DNA of 43,264 bases from Flavobacterium branchiophilum NBRC 15030 = ATCC 35035 (GCF_002217205.1 NZ_MUGT01000019.1:11594-54857), one strand, 5' to 3'. Counted from the stretch's first letter, positions 1 to 8,845 are shown. Notes: generated by a model not told the origin, from the sequence alone. A program made the numbers and translations.

Positions 1-289
1 GCAAAAAAGAACAAGTAGATTGGACTATTATATATGTATATTTGGTATAAGAACCCATTCTTGAGTGTTTAATTCAGTTTTTCTTCTTTTTATAAATTAT
101 TTGTTTTGCGATTGGGTTATCAATACGTACGGCTATTTTACACAAATTAACTAATCACGAAATAGTTGCAATTATAACTTGTATCTTCCAAATTTAATGA
201 CTCCTTTTTGATATTCTCATTAAACTATACTTTTTTGGAAAAATAAAATAAAAACGGAAGAGCTCTAGCAGTTATAAAATCATAAAAAA
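1..289. other. gene-free AT-rich leader of the defence operon
   Basis: I see no coding frame of useful length here. Positions 17-48 resemble 9187-9219: both read as a GATTGG-CTATT-ATATTTGGTAT pattern with scattered mismatches, and both follow a GCAAAA. At 9170 that GCAAAA directly follows the CCCTAACGC end of a dispersed element. The window may therefore begin just inside the flank of another copy, which cannot be checked from here. Confidence 0.4.
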
Positions 290-347
290 CATTTTATATA
301 TTTGTAAAAACAAAAAAACATTTTATATATTTGTAAAAACAAAAAAA
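290..347 (+). repeat. two perfect tandem copies of a 29-bp unit
   Basis: Copies at 290-318 and 319-347 are identical and abut exactly. The second ends one base before the C that precedes the ATG at 349. Each copy contains TATATTTG, a match to the Bacteroidetes -7 box TAnnTTTG. There are only two copies and no spacers, so this is a local duplication and not a CRISPR. Confidence 0.9.
297..333 (+). promoter_or_regulatory. duplicated -7 promoter box for the ATPase/HNH operon
   Basis: TATATTTG occurs at 297-304 and again at 326-333. For the downstream box, the TTTG at 301-304 in the first copy is 21 nt upstream and could act as its -33 element, so the duplication may have created a new composite promoter. 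That promoter would start transcription about 8-10 nt before the ATG, almost leaderless. The upstream box would give a leader of about 35-40 nt. Assigned from the known family consensus, without transcript data. Confidence 0.5.
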
Positions 348-348
348 C

Positions 349-2592
349 ATGAGTTTCAAACTACTTGCCATACGACCACTTGACGGTTGCAATCGAAAAT
401 TTCTAAAAAATTTAGAAGAAAACAGAATTTATAAGTTTTATAATGATTATAAATTTTATTTTGATAAAGATATTGAAGCAACAGATGCTCAAACAGGAGA
501 AATAACAAAAATCGAATATAAACCTGAAAACGCTGTGCCAAATGATTTATTTGGAACAAATATCAATATCTCTGCCATAGTAGGGAAAAATGGTAGTGGA
601 AAGAGTGCTTTGGTGGAGTTGATGTATGCAGGATTTTATAATTTGTTTATTGCTAAAGAATTAATAAATAATGAAGAAAAAATCGACAGAAATTTTGTGG
701 ACAAACAAATGAAATTGTTGACTGAAAATTGTACAAAAATTAATGAATTATTTAAAGATTATGTCAAAGAAGGATTAATATTTGATAATAATATAAATGA
801 AATTGATTTCAAAAAAAGAACTGAAGTTTTTGATGATACAAAGTACACGCTTCAACAAATTAGAAAATCATTTGATAAAAACGAAGAATTGGATGTAAAT
901 TTGGAAGTGTTTTATGAACTTGATAAATTTAAATATAAATTAGAAATAAAAGGAAAAAACATCACTTGTATTTCATTTGAAAAATCTTGGAAAAGAATAA
1001 AGCTTGATAAAAAATCAGAAGAAAATATTTTTTACAACATTATAATAAACTATTCACTATATGGATTAAATACAGAAGAAATGGGCGATTGGCTGAGATT
1101 ACTATTTCATAAAAATGATGGCTATCAAACTCCCATAGTATTAAATCCAATGAGAACAAAAGGTAATTTTGACATTAACAGGGAATCAGAATTATCTAAA
1201 CAACGTTTTTTTGCTAACTTGATTTTAAACGTACAATTATTAATCTTAAACAGAAATTGTATTGTTGAAAAAGTAAAGTTTTCAATTAATGGAAAAGTTA
1301 ATAAAGAACAAAATACAAAAAATAAAGATACGCTTAATTTTAGTAGTAGGTATTCAGGCTTAAAAGAAAATAAACCATTTAATGAAGTGGCAAATGAACT
1401 GATAAAAAGTGTTTTTACAATAAATGATAAATTTACTTGTAATTATAATGATGCAATTAATTATTCAAGTTTGGAATATATTTTTTATAAAATCGAGGAT
1501 ATTGCAAGAAAATATCAAATTTATAAAAGTGATTTAAAATATAATGAGGGGAAAATTGATTGGCAAAGTGTTAAAACTTTTTTAAATAAAATTTATTATG
1601 AAGATAATAGTCATATCACGGTAAAATTAAAACAAGCTTTACATTTCTTATTTTTTAATAATCTTCAAGACAATAAATTTCAAGATGAAATATTCAAACG
1701 TTTTAAAGGAAATGAATTAAATGATAGCATACAAAGTTTTAGTTTTGAAGAAATTTCAAAAACAATTAAAAATAGAAGTGATACAATCGACGAATATTTA
1801 AATGAAGAAAAAAAAGTAAAAGATGAAATGATTTGTTTTTTACCCCCTTCGTTTTTCGATATAGATTATGAATTTTCAAACAAGAGTACCTTTTCCATGC
1901 TAAGTTCAGGTGAAAAACAACAAATTTTCAGTATTAATTCAATATTGTATCATTTGATTAACCTGAATTCTTCTAATAAAAATAATTTCCCATTAAAATA
2001 TTCAAACATCAATTTGATATTGGACGAAATAGAATTATATGCCCACCCAGAAATGCAACGCAGATATATTAACGAACTTTTAGAAGGTATAAAAAAATTA
2101 AATTTAGATTTTATCGAAAACATCAACATCCTTTTCATTACCCATTCCCCATTTATTTTATCTGATATTCCAAAGCAGAATGTGTTGTTTTTGGAAAATG
2201 GAATGCCAATGAATAATTATACTAAGATGAATACTTTCGGTGCCAACATCACAGAATTATTAGCGGATAGTTTTTTTATTGGTGATGGTTTGATAGGAGA
2301 TTTTGCAAAAGGGAAGATTGGGATTACTTTAGAATGGTTGAAAAAAAAGGCAAATGAAGCAAATGAACCAAAAATAATTTTTGTAATAGATAAAAGTATT
2401 CCATTTCCAATATTTGAAACAAATGAACTAGAAATTGAATATCATAAAAAAATAATAAATCTTATTGACGAACCTTTGGTAAAACAAAAATTAAAGGAAA
2501 TGTTTATTCAATTTGTTTCTGAAGATAATACTTTTAGAAAAGAAGAAATTTCAGCATTGGAACAAAAATTAAAAAAACTAAAAGGGGAATAA
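349..2592 (+). CDS. AAA/ABC-type ATPase, PtuA-like subunit of a Septu-like defence system
   Basis: A 747-residue P-loop ATPase of the SMC/RecF/OLD-like group used in phage defence. Visible motifs are Walker A GKNGSGKS at residues 79-86, an ABC-type signature LSSGEKQQ at 518-525, Walker B ending in D559-E560, and a switch histidine in THSPF at 598-602. A long Lys/Glu/Asn-rich insertion separates Walker A from the signature, as in SMC-like proteins. The stop codon lies one base from the start of the HNH gene, so the two are co-transcribed and probably translationally coupled. ATPase plus HNH nuclease is the layout of Septu (PtuA-PtuB). By inference the ATPase gates the nuclease during infection. 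The protein is longer than many PtuA proteins. The gene is far more AT-rich than the core genes (about 18% GC in 1441-1500), suggesting horizontal transfer. Confidence 0.75.
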   Translation: MSFKLLAIRPLDGCNRKFLKNLEENRIYKFYNDYKFYFDKDIEATDAQTGEITKIEYKPENAVPNDLFGTNINISAIVGKNGSGKSALVELMYAGFYNLFIAKELINNEEKIDRNFVDKQMKLLTENCTKINELFKDYVKEGLIFDNNINEIDFKKRTEVFDDTKYTLQQIRKSFDKNEELDVNLEVFYELDKFKYKLEIKGKNITCISFEKSWKRIKLDKKSEENIFYNIIINYSLYGLNTEEMGDWLRLLFHKNDGYQTPIVLNPMRTKGNFDINRESELSKQRFFANLILNVQLLILNRNCIVEKVKFSINGKVNKEQNTKNKDTLNFSSRYSGLKENKPFNEVANELIKSVFTINDKFTCNYNDAINYSSLEYIFYKIEDIARKYQIYKSDLKYNEGKIDWQSVKTFLNKIYYEDNSHITVKLKQALHFLFFNNLQDNKFQDEIFKRFKGNELNDSIQSFSFEEISKTIKNRSDTIDEYLNEEKKVKDEMICFLPPSFFDIDYEFSNKSTFSMLSSGEKQQIFSINSILYHLINLNSSNKNNFPLKYSNINLILDEIELYAHPEMQRRYINELLEGIKKLNLDFIENINILFITHSPFILSDIPKQNVLFLENGMPMNNYTKMNTFGANITELLADSFFIGDGLIGDFAKGKIGITLEWLKKKANEANEPKIIFVIDKSIPFPIFETNELEIEYHKKIINLIDEPLVKQKLKEMFIQFVSEDNTFRKEEISALEQKLKKLKGE

Positions 2593-2593
2593 T

Positions 2594-3649
2594 ATGTTAA
2601 GTATAAATTTTGGAACTGAAACAAAAGAAATTTGTGAAACTTATTGTGATGGTATAAAATCTGAAAAAAGAAAAGGAATGGTGGATTGGGTATTTGAAAA
2701 GAAAGAAAAATTATTCAAAGAAGCGAAAGCTTTGAATGAAAATGGAAATCTAAAAGAAAAACTTGAAAATTTAGAAAAACAATTAACCAAGGAAAAAATA
2801 AATACTATTCTTAGCTGTAATATTCAAGAATTAAAAACTATAAATGAGGAATATAAAGAATATAAAGAAATTAAAGTAAAAATCAAAAAAAAAAGTGATA
2901 GGCATGAAACTAATACAGATAAATATATTGAAAAACATGTTTTAAATTTCATTTTTAATTACGATAGTTTTAGAAAACAAAGTAAAGATAGAATTAACGG
3001 ATATTGGCTTTCAGAACAATTAGGAATTCAATGTTGCCCATATTGCAATAGAAACTATACAACTTCTCATCAAACTTATTATAAAAATAAAAATGGTAAT
3101 TCTGAAAAAAAATTTGTATTTCCTGAATTTGACCATTTTTATCCTAAAAAAAATTATCCATTAACTGCATTATCGTTTTATAATTTAATCCCAAGTTGTA
3201 ATATTTGTAATACCCATTTTAAAAATGATAGAGATCCAGCCGAAATATTTCATCCTTATACAAAAGTAGAAAATAATCATTTTAATTTTAAAGGCTTCCC
3301 TAATGATGTTGCAACCTTATATGGTGCTGATAATAAGATAACTTTAGATTTTGATTATAATTCTTCTAAAGATGAAATAAATAAACAAATTGAAAAATCT
3401 ATTGAGTTTTTTGGAATAAAAGATATTTATGAAAAATGCCATTCAGATTTGATAAAAGAAATTATTCATAAAAAATTAGCTTTTAGTGACACCTATATAA
3501 ATATATTACAATCAACGTATAATATTGGTTTTGAGGAGGCTTATAGAATTTTATTTGAAGTTTATTTTGAAGATGATAAACTTCACAAAAGACCTTTTAG
3601 TAAACTCAAAAAAGACATTCTAAAAGAATTGGGGATAAATATTAAATAA
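2594..3649 (+). CDS. HNH endonuclease, PtuB-like subunit of a Septu-like defence system
   Basis: A 351-residue protein with a charged, probably coiled-coil N-terminal region (about residues 35-105) and a central HNH nuclease module. The module shows the zinc-binding pairs C148-x2-C151 (CPYC) and C202-x2-C205 (CNIC), the catalytic D180-H181 pair and N197. These are the signatures of PtuB/retron-associated HNH nucleases. It starts one base after the stop of the ATPase gene, so it is the second gene of an operon. It would cleave DNA or RNA once released or activated by the ATPase, which is inferred from related systems. The coding sequence is as AT-rich as its partner. A restriction-like HNH enzyme of another system is the main alternative, but the partner gene argues against it. 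Confidence 0.75.
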   Translation: MLSINFGTETKEICETYCDGIKSEKRKGMVDWVFEKKEKLFKEAKALNENGNLKEKLENLEKQLTKEKINTILSCNIQELKTINEEYKEYKEIKVKIKKKSDRHETNTDKYIEKHVLNFIFNYDSFRKQSKDRINGYWLSEQLGIQCCPYCNRNYTTSHQTYYKNKNGNSEKKFVFPEFDHFYPKKNYPLTALSFYNLIPSCNICNTHFKNDRDPAEIFHPYTKVENNHFNFKGFPNDVATLYGADNKITLDFDYNSSKDEINKQIEKSIEFFGIKDIYEKCHSDLIKEIIHKKLAFSDTYINILQSTYNIGFEEAYRILFEVYFEDDKLHKRPFSKLKKDILKELGINIK

Positions 3650-3834
3650 AAATACAAACAAGACATTGCCCAGCAATTGAATTTAACAAAAAATAAAATC
3701 GTTTGAATTACAATTTGATACAAAATTGCGGGGCTGCTTTGTAGTTTTTAAATTAGCTTTTTATAAGTCCTTAAATCCAGAAATGCTAAATTCAACTAGC
3801 AAATGCAACTTTCCGTATCTATCTAAAAATTGTA

Positions 3835-4398
3835 TTATTGGTTTTGAGGATTATTTAACTTTTTTACTGCGTCGGATTTTACAAAAATAAGTGTTTTAGG
3901 TTCAAATAAGTCTTTGTTTAGTTCCATTTCCTTTTTATTAAATTTTGGAAATGGAGGAACAAGATGCCAATTTACTATTGAATCTTTATTTTTAATTTCT
4001 CCTTCAAAATTTAGATAAATTAAATCACTACAAGCGTGAATTATACAATCCTTTATTATTGATTGGTTTGCATAAGCAAATATTCGTTTCCCAACAATAC
4101 AATACTTCGATTTTAGTATTTCATTTTTATACACTTCTTTATAATTTTTATAAAAGGTATATCTATCATATTCATTGTCATAAGAAGAACCATTCGTTTT
4201 CACAACATTTTCACCAATAAAGAATAGTTCTCTAACCGATGTATGTCCTTTTTCTAAAATTTCAGTATAAAAACCATCCTTCCTGACCAATGTGTCATTC
4301 AAATTAGAACAATTTTCAATTTCAAATCCATAATTTGAATGATTATAACTAGAACAACTTAATAAAAATAATCCAAAAAGGGGAAAATACATTTTCAT
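3835..4398 (-). CDS. putative small lipoprotein of unknown function
   Basis: A 187-residue protein whose N-terminus is a lipoprotein signal: a short hydrophobic stretch ending in LFLLSC, with C15 as the likely lipidated cysteine. I do not recognise the mature domain. It has three further cysteines (residues 30, 99 and 122) and no obvious catalytic motif. A good -7 box lies at 4450-4457, so it is probably transcribed alone. It lies between the defence operon and a small beta-barrel gene, in the accessory block next to tRNA-Asn, so it may be part of the same acquired segment. The envelope location is well supported; the function is unknown. Confidence 0.6.
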   Translation of the reverse strand: MKMYFPLFGLFLLSCSSYNHSNYGFEIENCSNLNDTLVRKDGFYTEILEKGHTSVRELFFIGENVVKTNGSSYDNEYDRYTFYKNYKEVYKNEILKSKYCIVGKRIFAYANQSIIKDCIIHACSDLIYLNFEGEIKNKDSIVNWHLVPPFPKFNKKEMELNKDLFEPKTLIFVKSDAVKKLNNPQNQ

Positions 4399-4449
4399 AG
4401 ATTAAATGTTAATAATATGTTTTTAAGCTATTTTAAGCGTAACACATCA

Positions 4450-4478
4450 CAAATATAAGCAAAATATTTTATCAACAA
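4450..4478 (-). promoter_or_regulatory. promoter of the small lipoprotein gene
   Basis: On the minus strand TTG (complement of 4476-4478) is followed after 18 nt by TATATTTG (complement of 4450-4457). This fits the Bacteroidetes TTG/TAnnTTTG pattern. The predicted start site leaves a leader of roughly 45 nt to the ATG at 4398. Confidence 0.55.
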
Positions 4479-4581
4479 TATATAAAAATAAATGAAATCA
4501 ATTGAAATTACTTCGATTTCGAGTCCACAAAGTTGAAAATAAAAAAATACTAAACAAAACTATTTTTTAGGGAATAAAATT

Positions 4582-5136
4582 TTAAAAAGCAACTCCTGCA
4601 CCAATATTCAAAAAAGTATTGTTATTCGATTCAGACATCCCTGATTCGTATTTTGTTTTAGACAAAATAAAAGTTAAGTTCGTATCGATAAAGATATTTG
4701 GATGTACAAAATATTTTAATCCAGGTGCAATTGTGATTCCATTAGTTTTAATACTTTGATTTGCTGATGTAAATAAACCTGTTGGAGTTGGCTTAAAGGT
4801 TGCATTGTCAAAATAATATCCTAAACCAAAATAAGTATTCATTTTGTTTTGAAGGAAATAATAAGAAGCACTAATATTCGGATTAAAGCCTAGTTTGTTA
4901 GAAAAATTAGTGCTGTTTTTAGAACTAAAATAATATGATTTTAATCCTGCACTGATGTCTAATTTATCCCATTGTTTTAATTGATAATTTATATAAAAAC
5001 TTAATGGTTTGTTGTATATATTGTCATCACTTGTTAAAGAATATGAAATTCCAAACAGAAACTTTTTGGTTGATTTGTCTTGAGCGAAACTCAAAAATGA
5101 AAACATTAGTATAAAAGCAACAATTACATTTTTCAT
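4582..5136 (-). CDS. small outer-membrane beta-barrel protein
   Basis: A 184-residue protein with a clear Sec signal (first about 18 residues, ending SFLSFAQ). The rest alternates short strands with aromatic residues and ends in a hydrophobic strand closing with Phe (GAGVAF), typical of eight-stranded outer-membrane barrels of the OmpA/Ail-like fold. No enzyme motif is visible and the ligand is unknown. It lies immediately downstream, on the same strand, of a truncated ORF, in the block beside tRNA-Asn. The barrel call rests on pattern; the specific family is not assigned. Confidence 0.65.
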   Translation of the reverse strand: MKNVIVAFILMFSFLSFAQDKSTKKFLFGISYSLTSDDNIYNKPLSFYINYQLKQWDKLDISAGLKSYYFSSKNSTNFSNKLGFNPNISASYYFLQNKMNTYFGLGYYFDNATFKPTPTGLFTSANQSIKTNGITIAPGLKYFVHPNIFIDTNLTFILSKTKYESGMSESNNNTFLNIGAGVAF

Positions 5137-5159
5137 GATTTCTACTATTTTTATTGTTA

Positions 5160-5318
5160 TTAATTAGCCCATTCCACAAAAACTTTAAACTCTAAATTAA
5201 TTTCTGGAAAAGTATAGGTAATTGAAGATGGCTTTGTAGTTACAAAATTACTAAAATTTATTTCTCTGTAATCAGGAGAAACAATAAATAATACTGCTTT
5301 AGATTTTAGCGTAGGTAT
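5160..5318 (-). pseudogene. C-terminal remnant of an unidentified gene
   Basis: Read on the minus strand, an open frame of 52 codons runs from just after a TAA (5319-5321) to a TAA at 5160-5162. It begins IPTLKSKAVLF and ends FKVFVEWAN, with a residue mix like real protein. It has no ATG, GTG or TTG start, so it looks like the 3' end of a gene whose 5' part has been lost. It lies between tRNA-Asn and the barrel gene, where integration or deletion events are common. It could also be a chance frame, hence the low confidence. Confidence 0.35.
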
Positions 5319-5332
5319 TTAAAATCTAAAAC

Positions 5333-5366
5333 AAAAAAAATCCTAACCATTTCTGATTAGGATTTT
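5333..5366 (-). terminator. rho-independent terminator of tRNA-Asn
   Basis: On the minus strand a stem AATCCTAA/TTAGGATT encloses a 10-nt loop and is followed by a run of eight T. It starts a few bases after the tRNA 3' end and so terminates the tRNA transcript. Confidence 0.8.
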
Positions 5367-5369
5367 TTG

Positions 5370-5443
5370 CTCCCCCTCTTGGGCTCGAACCAAGGACCCT
5401 CTGATTAACAGTCAGATGCTCTAACCAACTGAGCTAAGGAGGA
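5370..5443 (-). tRNA. tRNA-Asn (GTT anticodon)
   Basis: The minus strand folds as a 74-nt cloverleaf. The acceptor arm TCCTCCT pairs with AGGGGGA, including one T-G pair, and the discriminator is G. The D arm reads AGCTCAGTTGGTTAGAGC, the anticodon loop CTGTTAA gives anticodon GTT (complement of 5407-5409), and the T loop contains GGTTCGAGCCC. The CCA end is not encoded. The 3' end faces the accessory block on the left, the usual orientation for islands integrated at tRNA genes. Confidence 0.95.
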
Positions 5444-5521
5444 ATTTGCGATGTGTTTCACATTTATTGCGGTGCAAAGATACAACATAAAACCACATTT
5501 CCAAATGTTTTTTTAAAAAAA

Positions 5522-6847
5522 TTATATAAATTTTTCCATAATCCATTGGTATATATCCTTACCAAATGTTAATGCCATCAAACTCAATAAGATAACCATT
5601 CCAATGGTTTGTACAACGCCCATAGTTTTTTCGTTCAAAGTTTTGCCCGTAATCATTTCGGCTATTGTAAATAGGGCATGGCCTCCATCTAATCCAGGTA
5701 TTGGAAGTATATTCATAAATGCCAACCCAACAGAAAACATGGCTGTAAATCCCCATACAAACTCCCAGTCCCATTCGTCTGGCAACATTCTAGCAATGCC
5801 TATGGGGCTTTTTACGTGTTTGTAGGCTTCTGTTTTGGGTCTAAATATCAATTTAAATTGTTTTACATTATACTTGATTTGTTCCCAAGACTCTTTTACG
5901 GCCATTGGAAATGCTTCTGCAATTGTTAAATGCTTCGTTATTTTAAAGCTATCTAGTTCGCTAACATGATTTTTAAATCCTAAATTGCCTTTGGCATTTG
6001 TTTTAGCTCTTATGTCTATAATTTGTTTGTTGCGTTCAATTTTTAAAACCAAACTATCATTTTTAATTTTTAAAATTTCATGTTGCAATTCGTCAAAATA
6101 TTGAAATGTTTTACCATTTAATGCCAAAATTTTATCATTTTTTTGAAGTCCTGCTTTTTGTGCTTCAGAATTGGAAAAAACGGTATCTATTACGGCAGAT
6201 GTGGTTCTAAAACTCATAAAATCAGCTCCTTCTTTAGACAGTATATCTCGCTTGTTTTCATCCGTTAGTACAATTGTTTTTTCTACACCTTGTCTTTCAA
6301 CAATTATTTTATCTCCTAAAAGCAAGTCAATTTGCATTCTGTTAAACCTTGGTTGATACACACCATCAACAGATTTTATTTGATCTCCGTTTTTAAATCC
6401 TGCTTTCAAGCCCACTTCGCTAAATGTTAGTCCATTTTTTTGATATGCCTCGGTAGAAATATATTTTTGCCCCACGCTAACATACAAAACAGTATAAATT
6501 AGCCAAGCCAACAATATATTTACTATGATACCTCCAAGCATGATAATTAAGCGTTGCCAGGCTGGTTTCGATCTAAATTCCCATGGCTGTGGCTCTTGCT
6601 TCATTTGCTCCATGTCCATGCTTTCGTCTATCATGCCAGATAATTTTACATAGCCACCCATCGGCAACCACCCAATGCCCCATTCTGTTTCGCCAATTTT
6701 TTTCTTAAATAGCGAAAAGTACGGATCCATAAACAAGTAAAATTTTTCTACTCTTACTTTAAACATTTTGGCCGCTATATAGTGCCCAAATTCGTGAAGT
6801 ATCACTAAAACCGAAAGTATAAAAAGGATTTGTCCTAATTGTATCAT
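5522..6847 (-). CDS. rseP: RIP metalloprotease RseP (site-2 protease)
   Basis: A 441-residue inner-membrane zinc protease that cuts transmembrane substrates, such as anti-sigma factors and remnant signal peptides, within the membrane. The zinc motif HEFGH is at residues 18-22 in the first membrane helix. The third ligand is D387 in LDGG, inside a C-terminal helix. Two PDZ-like domains lie between them (about residues 120-300), the second containing SEAQKAGLQKNDKILALNG. I start at the ATG at 6847: a longer frame to 6895 begins upstream of a likely -7 box at 6878-6885, and MIQLGQILFILS is the usual family N-terminus. Separated from the upstream peptidase gene by 78 bp. Confidence 0.92.
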   Translation of the reverse strand: MIQLGQILFILSVLVILHEFGHYIAAKMFKVRVEKFYLFMDPYFSLFKKKIGETEWGIGWLPMGGYVKLSGMIDESMDMEQMKQEPQPWEFRSKPAWQRLIIMLGGIIVNILLAWLIYTVLYVSVGQKYISTEAYQKNGLTFSEVGLKAGFKNGDQIKSVDGVYQPRFNRMQIDLLLGDKIIVERQGVEKTIVLTDENKRDILSKEGADFMSFRTTSAVIDTVFSNSEAQKAGLQKNDKILALNGKTFQYFDELQHEILKIKNDSLVLKIERNKQIIDIRAKTNAKGNLGFKNHVSELDSFKITKHLTIAEAFPMAVKESWEQIKYNVKQFKLIFRPKTEAYKHVKSPIGIARMLPDEWDWEFVWGFTAMFSVGLAFMNILPIPGLDGGHALFTIAEMITGKTLNEKTMGVVQTIGMVILLSLMALTFGKDIYQWIMEKFI

Positions 6848-6877
6848 TATGAGATTGTTTTTTTTAATTTTAATGTG

Positions 6878-6885
6878 CAAAAATA
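6878..6885 (-). promoter_or_regulatory. -7 box for rseP
   Basis: Minus-strand TATTTTTG matches TAnnTTTG and places a start site about 25 nt upstream of the ATG at 6847. The nearest TTG that could serve as -33 is 23 nt upstream, slightly too far, so the call is tentative. Confidence 0.35.
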
Positions 6886-6925
6886 AGGTTTTCAATTTAT
6901 TATCTACACAATATCATTGAAAGGA

Positions 6926-8845
6926 TTATTTTTTTATGAAATTTTTATGAAAAACACCTCCAAAACCTATAATTTCTATATGATACACCCCAGAACTCAC
7001 CCCGCTCAGGTTTATTTTTGGACTTGTACTTTCCATGATATTTTGCCCTAGAGCGTTGTATATTTTTATTTTTTCTAACCTAAAACTATCGGGCATTTTA
7101 AGGTTGAGCACCTCATTTGCTGGGTTTGGATATATCGAAATGTGGTTTGAAATATCAAAACTTGAATTGGCAAGTGTAGTTACATTGTTTTTGGAAATAA
7201 GATGGCGGTCTGGATCAAAATCAAAAGCTATTACAGGAAAATTAACATTTTTTGTAAATATTTGGCCGTTTGTTGTGTGGTCTAGCACCAAATCTTGGGT
7301 TTCACCATTGGCACCATAAACCCTTATTGGCAATGGCATTTCAAAAAAAGGCACACTTGTATGCGAGCTGGTTTGATTTACGGTAAATTGCATTTGCGAG
7401 TTGCTCACGACCTGACCTACAATGTTGTATTTTGGAAAACCTTGTCCTACAATCCAATCATTAAAAAATTCGGTCAAACTACTGCCATAAACAGCTTCTA
7501 AATGAGCCTTAAAATCAGCAGTAACGGCATAATTGTAAGCCAAATTGCTGTCTGCCAAATAATTTTTCATGGCCTGAAAAAAAACAACATCGCCCAATTT
7601 CCAACGCAACATTTCCAAAACCATAGCTCCTTTGTTATAAGACAATCTACTGCTAAATATTCTGTTTACATTTGTAGCTTCGGCATCGGTCAAATATACA
7701 GCACCATTATTTGCCGCTGTAATATTGCCAATAATTTGGTTTTTGTAGGCAATAAATTCAGCTTGCCCATCGAAATTTTCATACACTAATGCCGCCAAGT
7801 AAGTAGCAAACCCTTCGTTGAGCCATATATCTTTCCAGGTGCCACAAGTTATTTTGTCGCCAAACCATTGGTGGGCCATTTCATGGGCTATCAACTGCCT
7901 GTCAAAATTTACCATAAACGAAACGGTTGTATGCTCCATGCCACCGCCCCAACCAAATTGAGCATGACCATATTTTTCGTTATGAAACGGGTATATTTCA
8001 AATAAATTTTTGAATAAATCCAGTATCAATGGGGTTTGATCAAGCTGAGGTGTAACCGAGGCTACATCTTCTGGATAAATGTAATTAACAATCGGAAAAG
8101 CATTGGCTCCCGTACCAGATGTTTGATTGACCACCGAATAATTAGTTACCGCTATGGCAATCAAATAAGCAGGAATTGGATATTGATGTTTAAAATGCGT
8201 TGTTTTTTGGGTACCCACCACCACAGGAGCTTCGGGTTCTACTCCGTTTGAAACAGCCACATACTGCGACGGAGCCGTAATATACACATCAATACTGTTA
8301 ATTTTATCGTTCAAATCTTGTTTGCAAGGCCACCATTCCATGGCACCAAAGGGCTCTGACAATGTCCACAAAACAGGAGTACCAGCGTGTGTACTTTTGA
8401 TAAAAGAACCAAAACCTGTTGTCGTTGGCGTTCCAGAATAGTTGATTTCTATGTTTCTACTAGTGCCTGCAGCTTGGCTGGTTGCCAAGTTTATAACCAA
8501 CTCGTTATTGGTGTTTTGAGTAAATCCAAGCGAAGTACCATTTTGAACAACGCTGCTCACAGTCAGTACGTTAGACAACTCAAATGTAATGCTGCTCATA
8601 CTGGTTAGTGCTGTATAAGTAGTGGTAACTTTTCCTGAAATAAACAAAACAGAAGGATTTACTGTAAATTCTAATTTATGATACGTAATATCATAGTTGG
8701 CGGTATTGGTATTAACCGTAATGTGTTGTTTTTTGGCGGCCGATTTCATTTCGGCCTCAACCAATTGTTCAAAGGACTCCTCGGTGTTTTGGCAGTAAGC
8801 CCCTTGAATACTTAATAAAAGCACTAAAAAATAATAATATTTCAT
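6926..8845 (-). CDS. M1 family aminopeptidase with type IX secretion sorting tail
   Basis: A 639-residue secreted zinc aminopeptidase. The signal peptide ends near residue 18 (IQGAYCQ). The M1 zinc site HEMAHQ begins at H321 with E344 as third ligand (HExxH-x18-E), and the substrate-recognition motif is GGMEH just before it. The last about 80 residues form a type A T9SS sorting domain: it opens with ISIYPNPANEVL, contains KIKIYNALGQ and ends with the basic tail KNFIKK. The enzyme should therefore be exported across the outer membrane by the type IX system and attached to the surface or released. It would trim N-terminal residues from peptides for nutrition. It lacks the long C-terminal helical domain of cytosolic PepN-type enzymes, as is common for secreted M1 proteins of this group. 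Confidence 0.9.
   Translation of the reverse strand: MKYYYFLVLLLSIQGAYCQNTEESFEQLVEAEMKSAAKKQHITVNTNTANYDITYHKLEFTVNPSVLFISGKVTTTYTALTSMSSITFELSNVLTVSSVVQNGTSLGFTQNTNNELVINLATSQAAGTSRNIEINYSGTPTTTGFGSFIKSTHAGTPVLWTLSEPFGAMEWWPCKQDLNDKINSIDVYITAPSQYVAVSNGVEPEAPVVVGTQKTTHFKHQYPIPAYLIAIAVTNYSVVNQTSGTGANAFPIVNYIYPEDVASVTPQLDQTPLILDLFKNLFEIYPFHNEKYGHAQFGWGGGMEHTTVSFMVNFDRQLIAHEMAHQWFGDKITCGTWKDIWLNEGFATYLAALVYENFDGQAEFIAYKNQIIGNITAANNGAVYLTDAEATNVNRIFSSRLSYNKGAMVLEMLRWKLGDVVFFQAMKNYLADSNLAYNYAVTADFKAHLEAVYGSSLTEFFNDWIVGQGFPKYNIVGQVVSNSQMQFTVNQTSSHTSVPFFEMPLPIRVYGANGETQDLVLDHTTNGQIFTKNVNFPVIAFDFDPDRHLISKNNVTTLANSSFDISNHISIYPNPANEVLNLKMPDSFRLEKIKIYNALGQNIMESTSPKINLSGVSSGVYHIEIIGFGGVFHKNFIKK

Noticed and set aside
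290-347. Possible CRISPR repeats because the unit is 29 bp long
   Set aside because: There are only two copies, they abut with no spacer, and no cas gene is present; this is a promoter duplication.
5160-5443. Attachment-site duplicate of the tRNA-Asn 3' end
   Set aside because: I found no second copy of the T-arm and acceptor sequence in the window, so an att site cannot be claimed.
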